Source of the DNA: CAKQOE01 sp963627215 | Lineage (GTDB): Bacteria > Bacillota > Clostridia > Peptostreptococcales > Anaerovoracaceae | Direction of reading: 5' to 3' | Length of the DNA: 5,380 nt | Assembly (NCBI GenBank): GCA_963627215.1 | Contig: CAVGAH010000124.1 | Location: forward strand, 1 to 5,380 | Part shown: positions 1 to 5,380 of the stretch, piece after piece | How the letters are laid out: each line of letters begins with the position of its first letter | Position numbering within the stretch: the stretch's first letter is position 1 | The notes under the pieces: model-generated | What the model was told of the DNA's origin: nothing | The model's input: only the letters and a program-made list of their open reading frames with translations | Database searches by the model: none | Position numbers and translations under genes: made by a program

Positions 1-5
1 AAGCT

Positions 6-18
6 GCGTAAAATACGC
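6..18. repeat. Small inverted repeat (hairpin)
   Basis: GCGTA (6-10) and TACGC (14-18) are perfect inverted arms around a 3-base AAA loop. It lies just outside the larger palindrome at 22-48. A 5 bp stem is short enough to arise by chance, and no T-run follows it. It may belong to the same regulatory or terminator element as its neighbour. Confidence 0.35.
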
Positions 19-21
19 GCC

Positions 22-48
22 GCACTGATCAAGCGAGCTTGTCAGTGC
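22..48. promoter_or_regulatory. Imperfect palindrome, possible operator or transcript hairpin
   Basis: GCACTGA (22-28) is the exact reverse complement of TCAGTGC (42-48). Inside it, CAAGC (30-34) matches GCTTG (37-41), leaving a single bulged T at 29 and a GA centre. This amounts to about 12 paired bases over 27 bp. It sits about 80 bases upstream of the transporter start and before the AT-rich promoter-like stretch. Two readings are possible. One is an operator for a dimeric repressor; TetR-type regulators commonly control MMPL pumps, but no regulator gene is visible here. The other is the 3' hairpin of an upstream transcript. The bases after the hairpin are not a clean T-tract, which weakens the terminator reading. 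Confidence 0.5.
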
Positions 49-59
49 TCTGCTGTGCT

Positions 60-104
60 TTAAATATTTCCTGCTTAAATTTGATAAATATATTTTAATA
101 TTAT
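60..104 (+). promoter_or_regulatory. AT-rich promoter-like region
   Basis: Positions 60-104 are strongly AT-rich compared with the flanking DNA. They hold plausible -10 hexamers (TATTAT 99-104, TTTAAT 94-99). A TTGATA at 81-86 resembles a -35 box but is too close to either -10 for the usual 17 bp spacing. No convincingly spaced pair is present, so the promoter position is only approximate. It would drive the two-gene operon starting at 131. Confidence 0.3.
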
Positions 105-117
105 GCGCATCTCTTGA

Positions 118-125
118 AAAGGAGG
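118..125 (+). promoter_or_regulatory. Strong Shine-Dalgarno for the transporter
   Basis: AAAGGAGG lies five bases before the ATG at 131. It fixes that ATG as the start rather than the in-frame ATG pair at 164 and 167, which has no comparable site. Confidence 0.85.
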
Positions 126-130
126 AATTT

Positions 131-2434
131 ATGGAGAAGGGCTCAGGAACGGGCAGCAGCTTTATGATGAGGCTGTCAACGTTCATAGTTGACAAAAGAA
201 ATCTGTTTTTTCTGCTGACTGTGATAATGATAATATTCTCAGCGTTTTCCAAAAACTGGGTAGAAGTGGAAAACGACCTGACGGCATACCTGCCGGACGA
301 TTCGGAAACAAAAAAAGCGCTGGACTTGATGGACGAGGAGTTTACTACATACGGCACGGCGCGCGTCATGGTCGAAAACATAACGTATGACGAGGCTGAT
401 GCGCTTACAGATACCATATCGGCGGTGAAGGGCGTGCAGAATGTGGATATGGACGATACGGCGGACCACTACAACAACGCCTCAGCGTTTTATGACATAA
501 CGTTCGATTACGACGAGGATAACGACGCGTGCCTTACATCGCTCGATGCGGTAAAGGCGTCGCTTGCCGATTACGACATATACGTTTCGACGGAGCTTGG
601 GGATACTCTCGCGGAAACGATAGCTGCAGAAGTCCAGAAGATAATGGTCATAGTAGCCATAATCATCCTGATCGTACTTATACTCACATCGCAGACATAC
701 GGCGAGGTGCCTGTCCTCATACTTACATTTGTGGCAGCCATGCTCATGAATCAAGGCACGAGCTTCCTTATGGGAAAAATTTCCTTCGTATCTAACTCTG
801 TAACGAACATACTCCAACTCGCGCTGTCGCTCGACTATGCGGTAATACTCAGCAATCGCTTTAAAGAAGAACGCGCGCTTCTGCCGACGAGAGAAGCTGC
901 AATAGTTGCGCTGAGCAAGGCAATACCTGAAATAAGCGCAAGCTCGCTCACAACTATCGGCGGCCTGGCCGCCATGATGTTTATGAAGTTCAAGATCGGC
1001 CCTGACATGGGCATAAACCTCATAAAATCAATATTATTCGCGCTGCTTTCAGTATTCGTGGTAATGCCGGGCCTGCTCGTGCTTTTCGGCCCTCTCATAG
1101 ACAAGACAAAGCACAGAAGCTTTATTCCGAAAATATCTTTTGTAGGAAAATTTGACTACGCTACGCGCTTCGTAGTGCCTGTGATATTTTTAGCGCTGCT
1201 CGCGGGCGGCTTCTATTTCTCCGGAAAATGCCCGTATGTATACGGCGAGAACGCGCTGACTACGCCGAAGCTTAATGAGACGCAGATAGCTGAAAACAAG
1301 ATAAACGACAATTTCGGAAAGTCGAACGTTGTAGCTCTCGCAGTTCCCGCAGGAGACAGAGAAAAAGAAGCTCAGACGCTTACAGAGCTTGAGAGCCGTT
1401 CTGAGGTAGACTATACGGTCGGCCTTGTAAACACGGAGGCGATGGACGGCTATATGCTTGCCGACGAGCTTACGCCGAGAGAATTTTCAGAGCTTGCAGA
1501 TATAGATTACGAAGTAGCGAAGGTGCTTTACGCTGCGTATGCGGCGGATCAGGAAAAGTACGGCAGACTCGCCGGAAATATCGCTTCATATAAAGTGCCG
1601 CTCATGGATATGATAGTGTTCGCATGCGATCAGGCTGATTCGGGCTTTGCCGATATAGACGACGATCAGCTTGGCGACCTGAAGGACGCAAAAGCGCAGA
1701 TAGAGCGCGCAGAGGCGCAGCTTCAGAGTGATGACTACAGCCGCATGCTGATATATCTGACTCTGCCGCAGAGCAGCGAGGAGACTTACAAGTTCATAGA
1801 TACGATAACAGATATAGCGCAGAGCTTTTATCCTGATGACGACGTGTACGTTGCGGGTAACGCGACAAACGAATACGAATTTGAAAAGTCATTCTCGCGC
1901 GACAACAATGCAGTAAACGCAGTATCGATACTGATAGTTCTGGCAGTGCTGCTGTGTACGTTCAAGTCAGCAGGCATGCCGGTACTGCTCATACTTGTCA
2001 TACAGGGAAGTATCTGGATAAACTTCTCGATACCGACGATCATGGGAAGCGGCGTGTTCTTTATGAGCTATCTCGTAGTAAGTTCTATACAGATGGGCGC
2101 GAATATCGACTACGCGATAGTCATAGCTAACCGTTATCAGGAGCTGAAATCGCATATGGATCACAGGCAGGCAATGATAGAAACGCTTAACTTCGCCTTT
2201 CCGACGGTGATTACGTCAGGTACGATAATGTGCGTTGCCGGCACGCTCATAGGAAAGATGACGTCGTCTGTGTCTATAGCGGGCATAGGATCGAGCCTCG
2301 GCAGAGGAACTATAATATCGATGATACTCGTAATGTTCGTACTGCCGCAGATACTTCTCATAGGCGGCGGGATAGTTGATAAAACGTCGTTTTCATTTCC
2401 GGATATAGAAAAGAGGAGGCGCAGAAATGAATAA
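131..2434 (+). CDS. MMPL-family RND transporter
   Basis: This is a complete 767-residue polytopic membrane protein of the MMPL/RND superfamily. These are proton-driven exporters, often of lipids or other hydrophobic molecules. It shows the duplicated RND plan. TM1 (~24-40) is followed by an extracytoplasmic loop (~41-170), then five TMs (~171-186, 193-213, 218-242, 268-290, 300-322). TM7 (~343-365) is followed by a second loop (~366-593), then five more TMs (~594-611, 615-636, 642-667, 690-712, 720-745). The Asp-Tyr proton-relay pair expected in both central TMs is present: D235-Y236 (SLDYAVILSNRF) and D660-Y661 (NIDYAIVIANRY). Loop 1 begins with the family-typical NDLTAYLPDDS (48-58), and ENALTTPKLNETQ (373-385) is its counterpart in loop 2. 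Loop 2 also holds a charged helical stretch (~530-560). The C-terminus is basic (KRRRRNE), consistent with a cytoplasmic end. The start is set by a strong Shine-Dalgarno. The last 8 bases overlap the next gene. The size matches short Firmicute MMPL proteins rather than long mycobacterial ones. The substrate cannot be deduced. Confidence 0.94.
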   Translation: MEKGSGTGSSFMMRLSTFIVDKRNLFFLLTVIMIIFSAFSKNWVEVENDLTAYLPDDSETKKALDLMDEEFTTYGTARVMVENITYDEADALTDTISAVKGVQNVDMDDTADHYNNASAFYDITFDYDEDNDACLTSLDAVKASLADYDIYVSTELGDTLAETIAAEVQKIMVIVAIIILIVLILTSQTYGEVPVLILTFVAAMLMNQGTSFLMGKISFVSNSVTNILQLALSLDYAVILSNRFKEERALLPTREAAIVALSKAIPEISASSLTTIGGLAAMMFMKFKIGPDMGINLIKSILFALLSVFVVMPGLLVLFGPLIDKTKHRSFIPKISFVGKFDYATRFVVPVIFLALLAGGFYFSGKCPYVYGENALTTPKLNETQIAENKINDNFGKSNVVALAVPAGDREKEAQTLTELESRSEVDYTVGLVNTEAMDGYMLADELTPREFSELADIDYEVAKVLYAAYAADQEKYGRLAGNIASYKVPLMDMIVFACDQADSGFADIDDDQLGDLKDAKAQIERAEAQLQSDDYSRMLIYLTLPQSSEETYKFIDTITDIAQSFYPDDDVYVAGNATNEYEFEKSFSRDNNAVNAVSILIVLAVLLCTFKSAGMPVLLILVIQGSIWINFSIPTIMGSGVFFMSYLVVSSIQMGANIDYAIVIANRYQELKSHMDHRQAMIETLNFAFPTVITSGTIMCVAGTLIGKMTSSVSIAGIGSSLGRGTIISMILVMFVLPQILLIGGGIVDKTSFSFPDIEKRRRRNE
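2412..2419 (+). promoter_or_regulatory. Shine-Dalgarno for the GLUG protein inside the transporter gene
   Basis: AGAGGAGG lies within the transporter's last codons, seven bases before the ATG at 2427. The downstream ATG overlaps the upstream TAA in ATGAATAA (2427-2434), the arrangement expected for translational coupling. It decides the start of the second gene. Confidence 0.85.
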
Positions 2435-2516
2435 TAAATTTTTCAAAATACCTGCAGCCATCCTGGCTGTACTGGTCGCGCTGACTCAGATATGCGCGCC
2501 TGCCGCAGCTTACGCT
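2427..2516 (+). other. Sec signal peptide of the GLUG protein
   Basis: Residues 1-30 show a basic start (K4, K7), a hydrophobic core (about I8-I22) and a likely signal peptidase I site after A28-Y29-A30. C23 is preceded by T-Q-I, not a lipobox, so lipoprotein processing is unlikely. This places the mature protein outside the membrane. Confidence 0.85.
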
Positions 2517-5380
2517 TACGTCGGCAGCGGTGACGGCAGCGCGGGTAGTGACAACATAAGCGCCGCAGGCGCATCGGGAGCGGCGACGCTCGCTATCGGA
2601 AATCTTAAAGAGCTTAATGCATTCGCTGCAAAGTGCTCGTCTGATGAGTATTCGAGAGGGTTGAGCGTCGTGCTGACTGCTGATATAAACGCAGACGGTC
2701 AGGAGGTGTCCGTACCTGTGTTTTTCGGCAGCTTTGACGGGCAGGGCCACAGGATATACGGGCTGAAGCTCACGCAGAGCGCGTCTGTTTACGGGCTTTT
2801 CAGTACCGTGGGCAGCGGCGCGAAGGTCAAAGACCTCAATGTGCAGGGCGAGGTAATACCTGACGGAACGCAGGAAAACGTCGGCGGCGTAGCTGGGGTG
2901 AACGCCGGAACGATAGAAAACTGCAGTTTTACGGGGATAGTGTCTGCTGATAGCTGCGTTGGCGGCATAGCTGGCAAAAATGAGAGCGGCGCTTTGATAT
3001 CTGACTGTACAGTATCGGGCGCGGTGCGCGGAAAGACGTTTGTTGGCGGCGCGGCGGGGCATAATGCAGGAACGGTTATGCGCTGCAAGAACAGTTCTTA
3101 TGTAAATACTACGGTGAGCGATATAGATATAGGTGCGTCCGGGTTGTCAGATTTGGAAGAAAATGTATATAATCTGCTGAAAAATAAAGATTCAGACGAT
3201 AATGTAAAGGATGGCGCTGCGACTTCCGATGCAGGCGGCATAGCGGGGTATTCTACAGGTATCATACAGAGCTGTGAGAACAGCGGCAGCGTGGGGTATC
3301 CGCATGTCGGCTACAATGTCGGCGGTATAGCGGGGCGTCAGAACGGCTATCTGGCGAGCTGCGTAAACCGCGGCTCTGTGCAGGGACGCAAGGATGTAGG
3401 GGGGATAGTCGGACAGATGGCTCCCGATGTAACGCTTAAGTTTGACGATGACAATATAAATGCGCTGCAGAACAGTCTTGACAGCTTGAAGGCGCTCGTT
3501 GATACGGCGCTTGACGATGCGCAGTCTGCGTCAGATACTGTATCGGATCGCATGTCTGCTATAGGCGACCTTGCTGATGAGGCGAGTGAGAGCGCTCATT
3601 CGTTATCAGGAAGGCTGTCTGATTTTACAGATGATAATATTGACGTTATCAATAATATGACGCTGATCGCGGAGCGCTATACGTCAAGGGCTGCTGATAT
3701 AACTGATGAGATGGCGCAGGCATCTGATTATCTTTCTGATACGCTCGATCGTCTTGATGATCTGTCGGATTCTGTCAGCGGCCTTGATGAATACACCGAT
3801 ACGGTGTTAAGGTATCTGCAGAAAGCGAGCAGCGAAACGTCAAAGGCATCGGGCGACATAAAGAGCGCGCTCGGCCATATCGATAATGCGCTTTCGTATC
3901 TAAGGGGAGGCTCTGCAGCTCAGTATGACCTGGAGTCACTGAAAAATGCGGCTGATGAGATGCGCGCGGCGCTTAAGGCGATGCAGTCTTCAGCCGGGCA
4001 TATGGAGAATGCTACATCGTATATAAGCGATGCGATAAAGGAGCTGCGCTCGGCTGACGGTCAGATAGACGACATAACTTCAGACGCTGACAGAGTGCTC
4101 GACAGCTCAAAAAACGCGACAGATGCCATGTCGTCAGTGCTTTCTAAGGTATCTGACTGGGTGGAGGATCTGTCAAACGAGGACCCGGGCGAGTTCTCAA
4201 AGCTGGGTGATGAGTTTGACGCTGATTCTGACGCGCTCAACAGCGCCATGAACGGCATAAGCAATGAAATAAGCGTGCTTAACAGCGAAATGAAGGATTC
4301 GAGTGATTCGCTCATAGATGATATGCACGACATAAACAACCTGTTTATGGATATAATGGATATATTTGAAAATATGATAGACGATGCGAAAAATTACGAC
4401 CCTGATGATATATACGAGGACGTTTCGGAAAAGTATCTGAGGACGGCGATGCGCGGCAAGGTGCTGGAATGTACAAACTACGGAGATGTCACGGGCGACA
4501 GGAACGTCGGCGGCATTGCGGGCTCTATGGCTGTCGAGTACGACCTTGACCCGGAGGATGACCTTTCATCATCTGAAAACAAGTCGCTGAAGTTTACGTA
4601 TCAGACAAAGGCTGTCATGCTCGACTGCAGCAATTACGGAAATATCGACGTTAAGAAAAGCTGCGCGGGCGGCGCAGTCGGGCGAATGGATCTCGGAACT
4701 GTTTTCGGCTGCGGAGGTTACGGCAGCGTAACGAGCGAGAACGGCGATTATGTCGGAGGCGTGTGCGGCCTGTCGCTTTCTTCTGTCAGAAACAGCTACG
4801 CTAAGTGCGGCCTTTCGGGCGGAAAATATGTCGGCGGCATCGTCGGATCGGGCAAGCGTGTGAGCGGCTGCAGGTCAATGGTCTATATAAATGAATGCGA
4901 GCAGTACGGCGGCGCTGTGGCAGGCGAGATAACAGACTCATACAGCGGTAACTTTTTCGTTTCTGATGAGCTGGCGGGCGTTGACCGCGTGAGCTATTCA
5001 GGCAAGGCTGAGCAGGTGAGCTATGAAACGCTTTGCGCCATGAGCGGTCTGCCGTATGATTTCCACAAGCTTACGCTGAAATTCGTATACGAGGAAAAAA
5101 CTGTAAAAACGCAGAAATTTGATTACGGAGAGTCTTTCACGGACGATGTATTCCCCGATGTCACAGCTGATGATGACTGCTACGTGAGCTGGGATAAGAC
5201 CGATCTGTCAGATCTGCGCTGCGATACTGTCGTGACCGGCGAATCTCAGCGCTATGTGACGACGCTGGCATCATCGCAGGAACGAAACGGCCGACCGGTC
5301 ATACTGGTGCAGGGAAATTTCGAGGATGATGACGAGATAGCGGCAGAAAAAGGAAATAATATGAAAGTATCGGGTACTGT
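2427..5380 (+). CDS. Secreted GLUG-repeat beta-helix protein with long coiled-coil insert (3' partial)
   Basis: A single frame stays open from the ATG at 2427 to the right edge: 984 full codons plus two bases, no stop, so the C-terminus is missing. Domain order by residue: signal peptide (1-30); beta-helix N-cap (~52-150) with FDGQGH at 103-108 and YGLFS at 122-126; glycine-rich GLUG-type repeats (152-331) of VGGIAG / G-T-I / N-C / G-x-V pattern; long heptad coiled coil (~340-655); second GLUG block (~679-835); linker; beta module (~882-950) resembling Listeria-Bacteroides repeats; then YVTTLAS (943-949) and an acidic stretch. The protein is rich in Asp, Ser, Ala and Gly, fitting an extracellular protein. 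GLUG repeats are known from bacterial surface proteins and have no enzymatic role. The 8-base overlap with the MMPL transporter implies a joint task at the envelope. A wall or membrane anchor would be expected beyond the edge but cannot be seen. From memory, similar architectures occur in other gut Firmicutes. Function is unknown; scaffold, adhesin or pump partner are all possible. Confidence 0.92.
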   Translation, partial: MNNKFFKIPAAILAVLVALTQICAPAAAYAYVGSGDGSAGSDNISAAGASGAATLAIGNLKELNAFAAKCSSDEYSRGLSVVLTADINADGQEVSVPVFFGSFDGQGHRIYGLKLTQSASVYGLFSTVGSGAKVKDLNVQGEVIPDGTQENVGGVAGVNAGTIENCSFTGIVSADSCVGGIAGKNESGALISDCTVSGAVRGKTFVGGAAGHNAGTVMRCKNSSYVNTTVSDIDIGASGLSDLEENVYNLLKNKDSDDNVKDGAATSDAGGIAGYSTGIIQSCENSGSVGYPHVGYNVGGIAGRQNGYLASCVNRGSVQGRKDVGGIVGQMAPDVTLKFDDDNINALQNSLDSLKALVDTALDDAQSASDTVSDRMSAIGDLADEASESAHSLSGRLSDFTDDNIDVINNMTLIAERYTSRAADITDEMAQASDYLSDTLDRLDDLSDSVSGLDEYTDTVLRYLQKASSETSKASGDIKSALGHIDNALSYLRGGSAAQYDLESLKNAADEMRAALKAMQSSAGHMENATSYISDAIKELRSADGQIDDITSDADRVLDSSKNATDAMSSVLSKVSDWVEDLSNEDPGEFSKLGDEFDADSDALNSAMNGISNEISVLNSEMKDSSDSLIDDMHDINNLFMDIMDIFENMIDDAKNYDPDDIYEDVSEKYLRTAMRGKVLECTNYGDVTGDRNVGGIAGSMAVEYDLDPEDDLSSSENKSLKFTYQTKAVMLDCSNYGNIDVKKSCAGGAVGRMDLGTVFGCGGYGSVTSENGDYVGGVCGLSLSSVRNSYAKCGLSGGKYVGGIVGSGKRVSGCRSMVYINECEQYGGAVAGEITDSYSGNFFVSDELAGVDRVSYSGKAEQVSYETLCAMSGLPYDFHKLTLKFVYEEKTVKTQKFDYGESFTDDVFPDVTADDDCYVSWDKTDLSDLRCDTVVTGESQRYVTTLASSQERNGRPVILVQGNFEDDDEIAAEKGNNMKVSGT
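2580..2876 (+). other. Beta-helix N-terminal cap region
   Basis: Residues ~52-150 follow the pattern often found ahead of GLUG repeats. A segment resembling 'I-x-x-x-x-E-L-x-A-F' (58-67) is followed by a strand ending LTADI, then FFGSFDGQGHRIYGL (99-113), YGLFS (122-126) and VKDLNVQGEV (134-143). FDGQGH-x-I-x-G-L is a typical opening turn of right-handed beta-helix surface proteins. I infer that it starts and caps the solenoid continued by the repeats. Confidence 0.7.
2880..3419 (+). repeat. GLUG-type repeat block A (protein repeats)
   Basis: Residues 152-331 contain six glycine-rich strands of the form [VI]GG[IVA][AV]G, at 152-157, 178-183, 206-211, 270-274, 298-303 and 324-329. Cysteines follow at a regular place in the turn: C166, C194, C220, C283, C312. 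A 45-residue segment (~224-268), including a short helix-like stretch near 240-252, interrupts the run between the third and fourth repeats. The DNA shows recurring GGCGGC-ATA codon blocks, but the copies have diverged, so this is an old protein-level repeat and not a fresh tandem duplication. Confidence 0.85.
3444..4391 (+). other. Long coiled-coil hairpin inserted in the beta-helix
   Basis: Residues ~340-655 are predicted to be almost entirely helical. Heptad a/d positions are regular: I344, L347, L351, L354, V358, A361, A365, A368, V372 in the first arm, and L502, L505, A509, M512, L516, M519, A523, M526 in the second. Between residues 334 and 658 I find no cysteine and only one proline (P587), in sharp contrast to the flanking Gly/Cys-rich repeats. 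The sequence R493-G494-G495-S496 lies at the midpoint and is the probable hairpin tip. It lacks the conserved signalling tip and HAMP of chemoreceptors. An antiparallel hairpin is an inference from this symmetry; a parallel dimeric rod is the alternative. Confidence 0.78.
4461..4931 (+). repeat. GLUG-type repeat block B (protein repeats)
   Basis: Residues ~679-835 resume the solenoid. They begin VLECTNYGDVTGDRNVGGIAG (679-699), so the first strand restarts exactly where block A stopped. Further glycine strands lie at 748-752, 776-781, 802-807 and 828-833. Cysteines occur at 682, 734, 746, 762, 780, 794, 815 and 824. A polar, acidic loop (~702-728) separates the first two coils. This block is the far side of the beta-helix, after the coiled-coil excursion. 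Confidence 0.82.
5070..5276 (+). other. Listeria-Bacteroides-repeat-like beta module
   Basis: Residues ~882-950 read as a small beta domain. LTLKFVYEEKTVKTQKFDYGESF (882-904) has the strand-turn-strand layout of such repeats, in which a 'V-x-F-x-x-x-G-x-x-V' strand is followed by 'V-x-Y-G'. F909-P910 and the aromatic Y919-V-S-W922 then match the usual 'P-x-x-x-G-Y-x-x-x-W' end. YVTTLAS (943-949) follows. Such modules usually act as wall-proximal spacers or adhesive units. Assignment is by pattern only. Confidence 0.5.

Noticed and set aside
1..63. Plus-strand open stretch ending TAA at 61-63, possible tail of an upstream gene
   Set aside because: Only 20 codons are visible, the translation is unremarkable and basic, and the frame runs through the palindrome. 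Two other frames close sooner, at 9-11 and 26-28. There is no basis for choosing one.
482..817. Minus-strand frame (111 codons) and plus-strand frame at 529-795 within the transporter
   Set aside because: Both lie inside a continuous membrane-protein coding region. Their products are low-complexity Arg/Tyr/His-rich with no domain and no start signal.
2487..2498. Possible lipoprotein cysteine at residue 23 of the GLUG protein
   Set aside because: The residues before it are T-Q-I, which do not fit the lipobox, and a better signal peptidase I site (A-Y-A) follows.
2358..3062. Minus-strand open frame of 234 codons opposite the transporter end and GLUG start
   Set aside because: The product is rich in Arg, Tyr, Cys and Ser with no recognisable motif. 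It has no convincing ribosome site and fully opposes two well-supported genes; it is the antisense shadow of GC-biased codons.
2880..3419. Recurrent GGCGGC-ATA blocks as a DNA repeat array or CRISPR
   Set aside because: Spacing and sequence vary, the blocks are in frame, and they encode the VGGIAG strand of protein repeats. No identical direct repeats with unique spacers are present.
3444..4391. Chemoreceptor (MCP) signalling domain or phage tape-measure protein
   Set aside because: The heptads are superficially similar. However, there is no HAMP domain, no conserved MCP tip motif and no phage neighbours, and the coil is embedded in a secreted GLUG protein.

Overview
The window looks like chromosomal DNA from an anaerobic, mid-GC Firmicute, most likely a gut-type Clostridia. 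The reasons are near-perfect AGGAGG ribosome binding sites on both genes, heavy use of ATA for isoleucine, and a protein pairing that I associate from memory with that group. No species can be named. There are no RNA genes, insertion sequences, CRISPR arrays or origins.

Layout: positions 1-130 are non-coding, with a strong imperfect palindrome (22-48) and a small hairpin (6-18), followed by an AT-rich promoter-like stretch and a strong Shine-Dalgarno. Positions 131-2434 encode a complete 767-residue MMPL/RND-family membrane transporter. Positions 2427 to the right edge encode a second, very large secreted protein whose end lies outside the window (984 complete codons seen, no stop). Its start codon overlaps the transporter's stop by 8 bases, so the two genes are almost certainly co-transcribed and translationally coupled.

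The second protein is the interesting part. It has a signal peptide, a beta-helix-type N-terminal cap, and GLUG-type glycine-rich repeats carrying regularly placed cysteines. A ~320-residue, nearly proline-free and cysteine-free coiled-coil region sits in phase between two beta-helix coils, after which the GLUG repeats resume. A Listeria-Bacteroides-repeat-like beta module follows. The coiled-coil insert is symmetric: a Gly-Gly turn lies at its exact midpoint, and matching helix breaks lie at equal distance on each side. This predicts an antiparallel helical hairpin more than 20 nm long projecting from a beta-helix.

Working model (inference): the proton-driven MMPL pump moves a lipid-like or hydrophobic substrate across the membrane. 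Its coupled partner acts outside as a scaffold, conduit or adaptor reaching through the Gram-positive wall. This would be an analogue, not a homologue, of the membrane-fusion proteins that serve RND pumps in Gram-negative bacteria.
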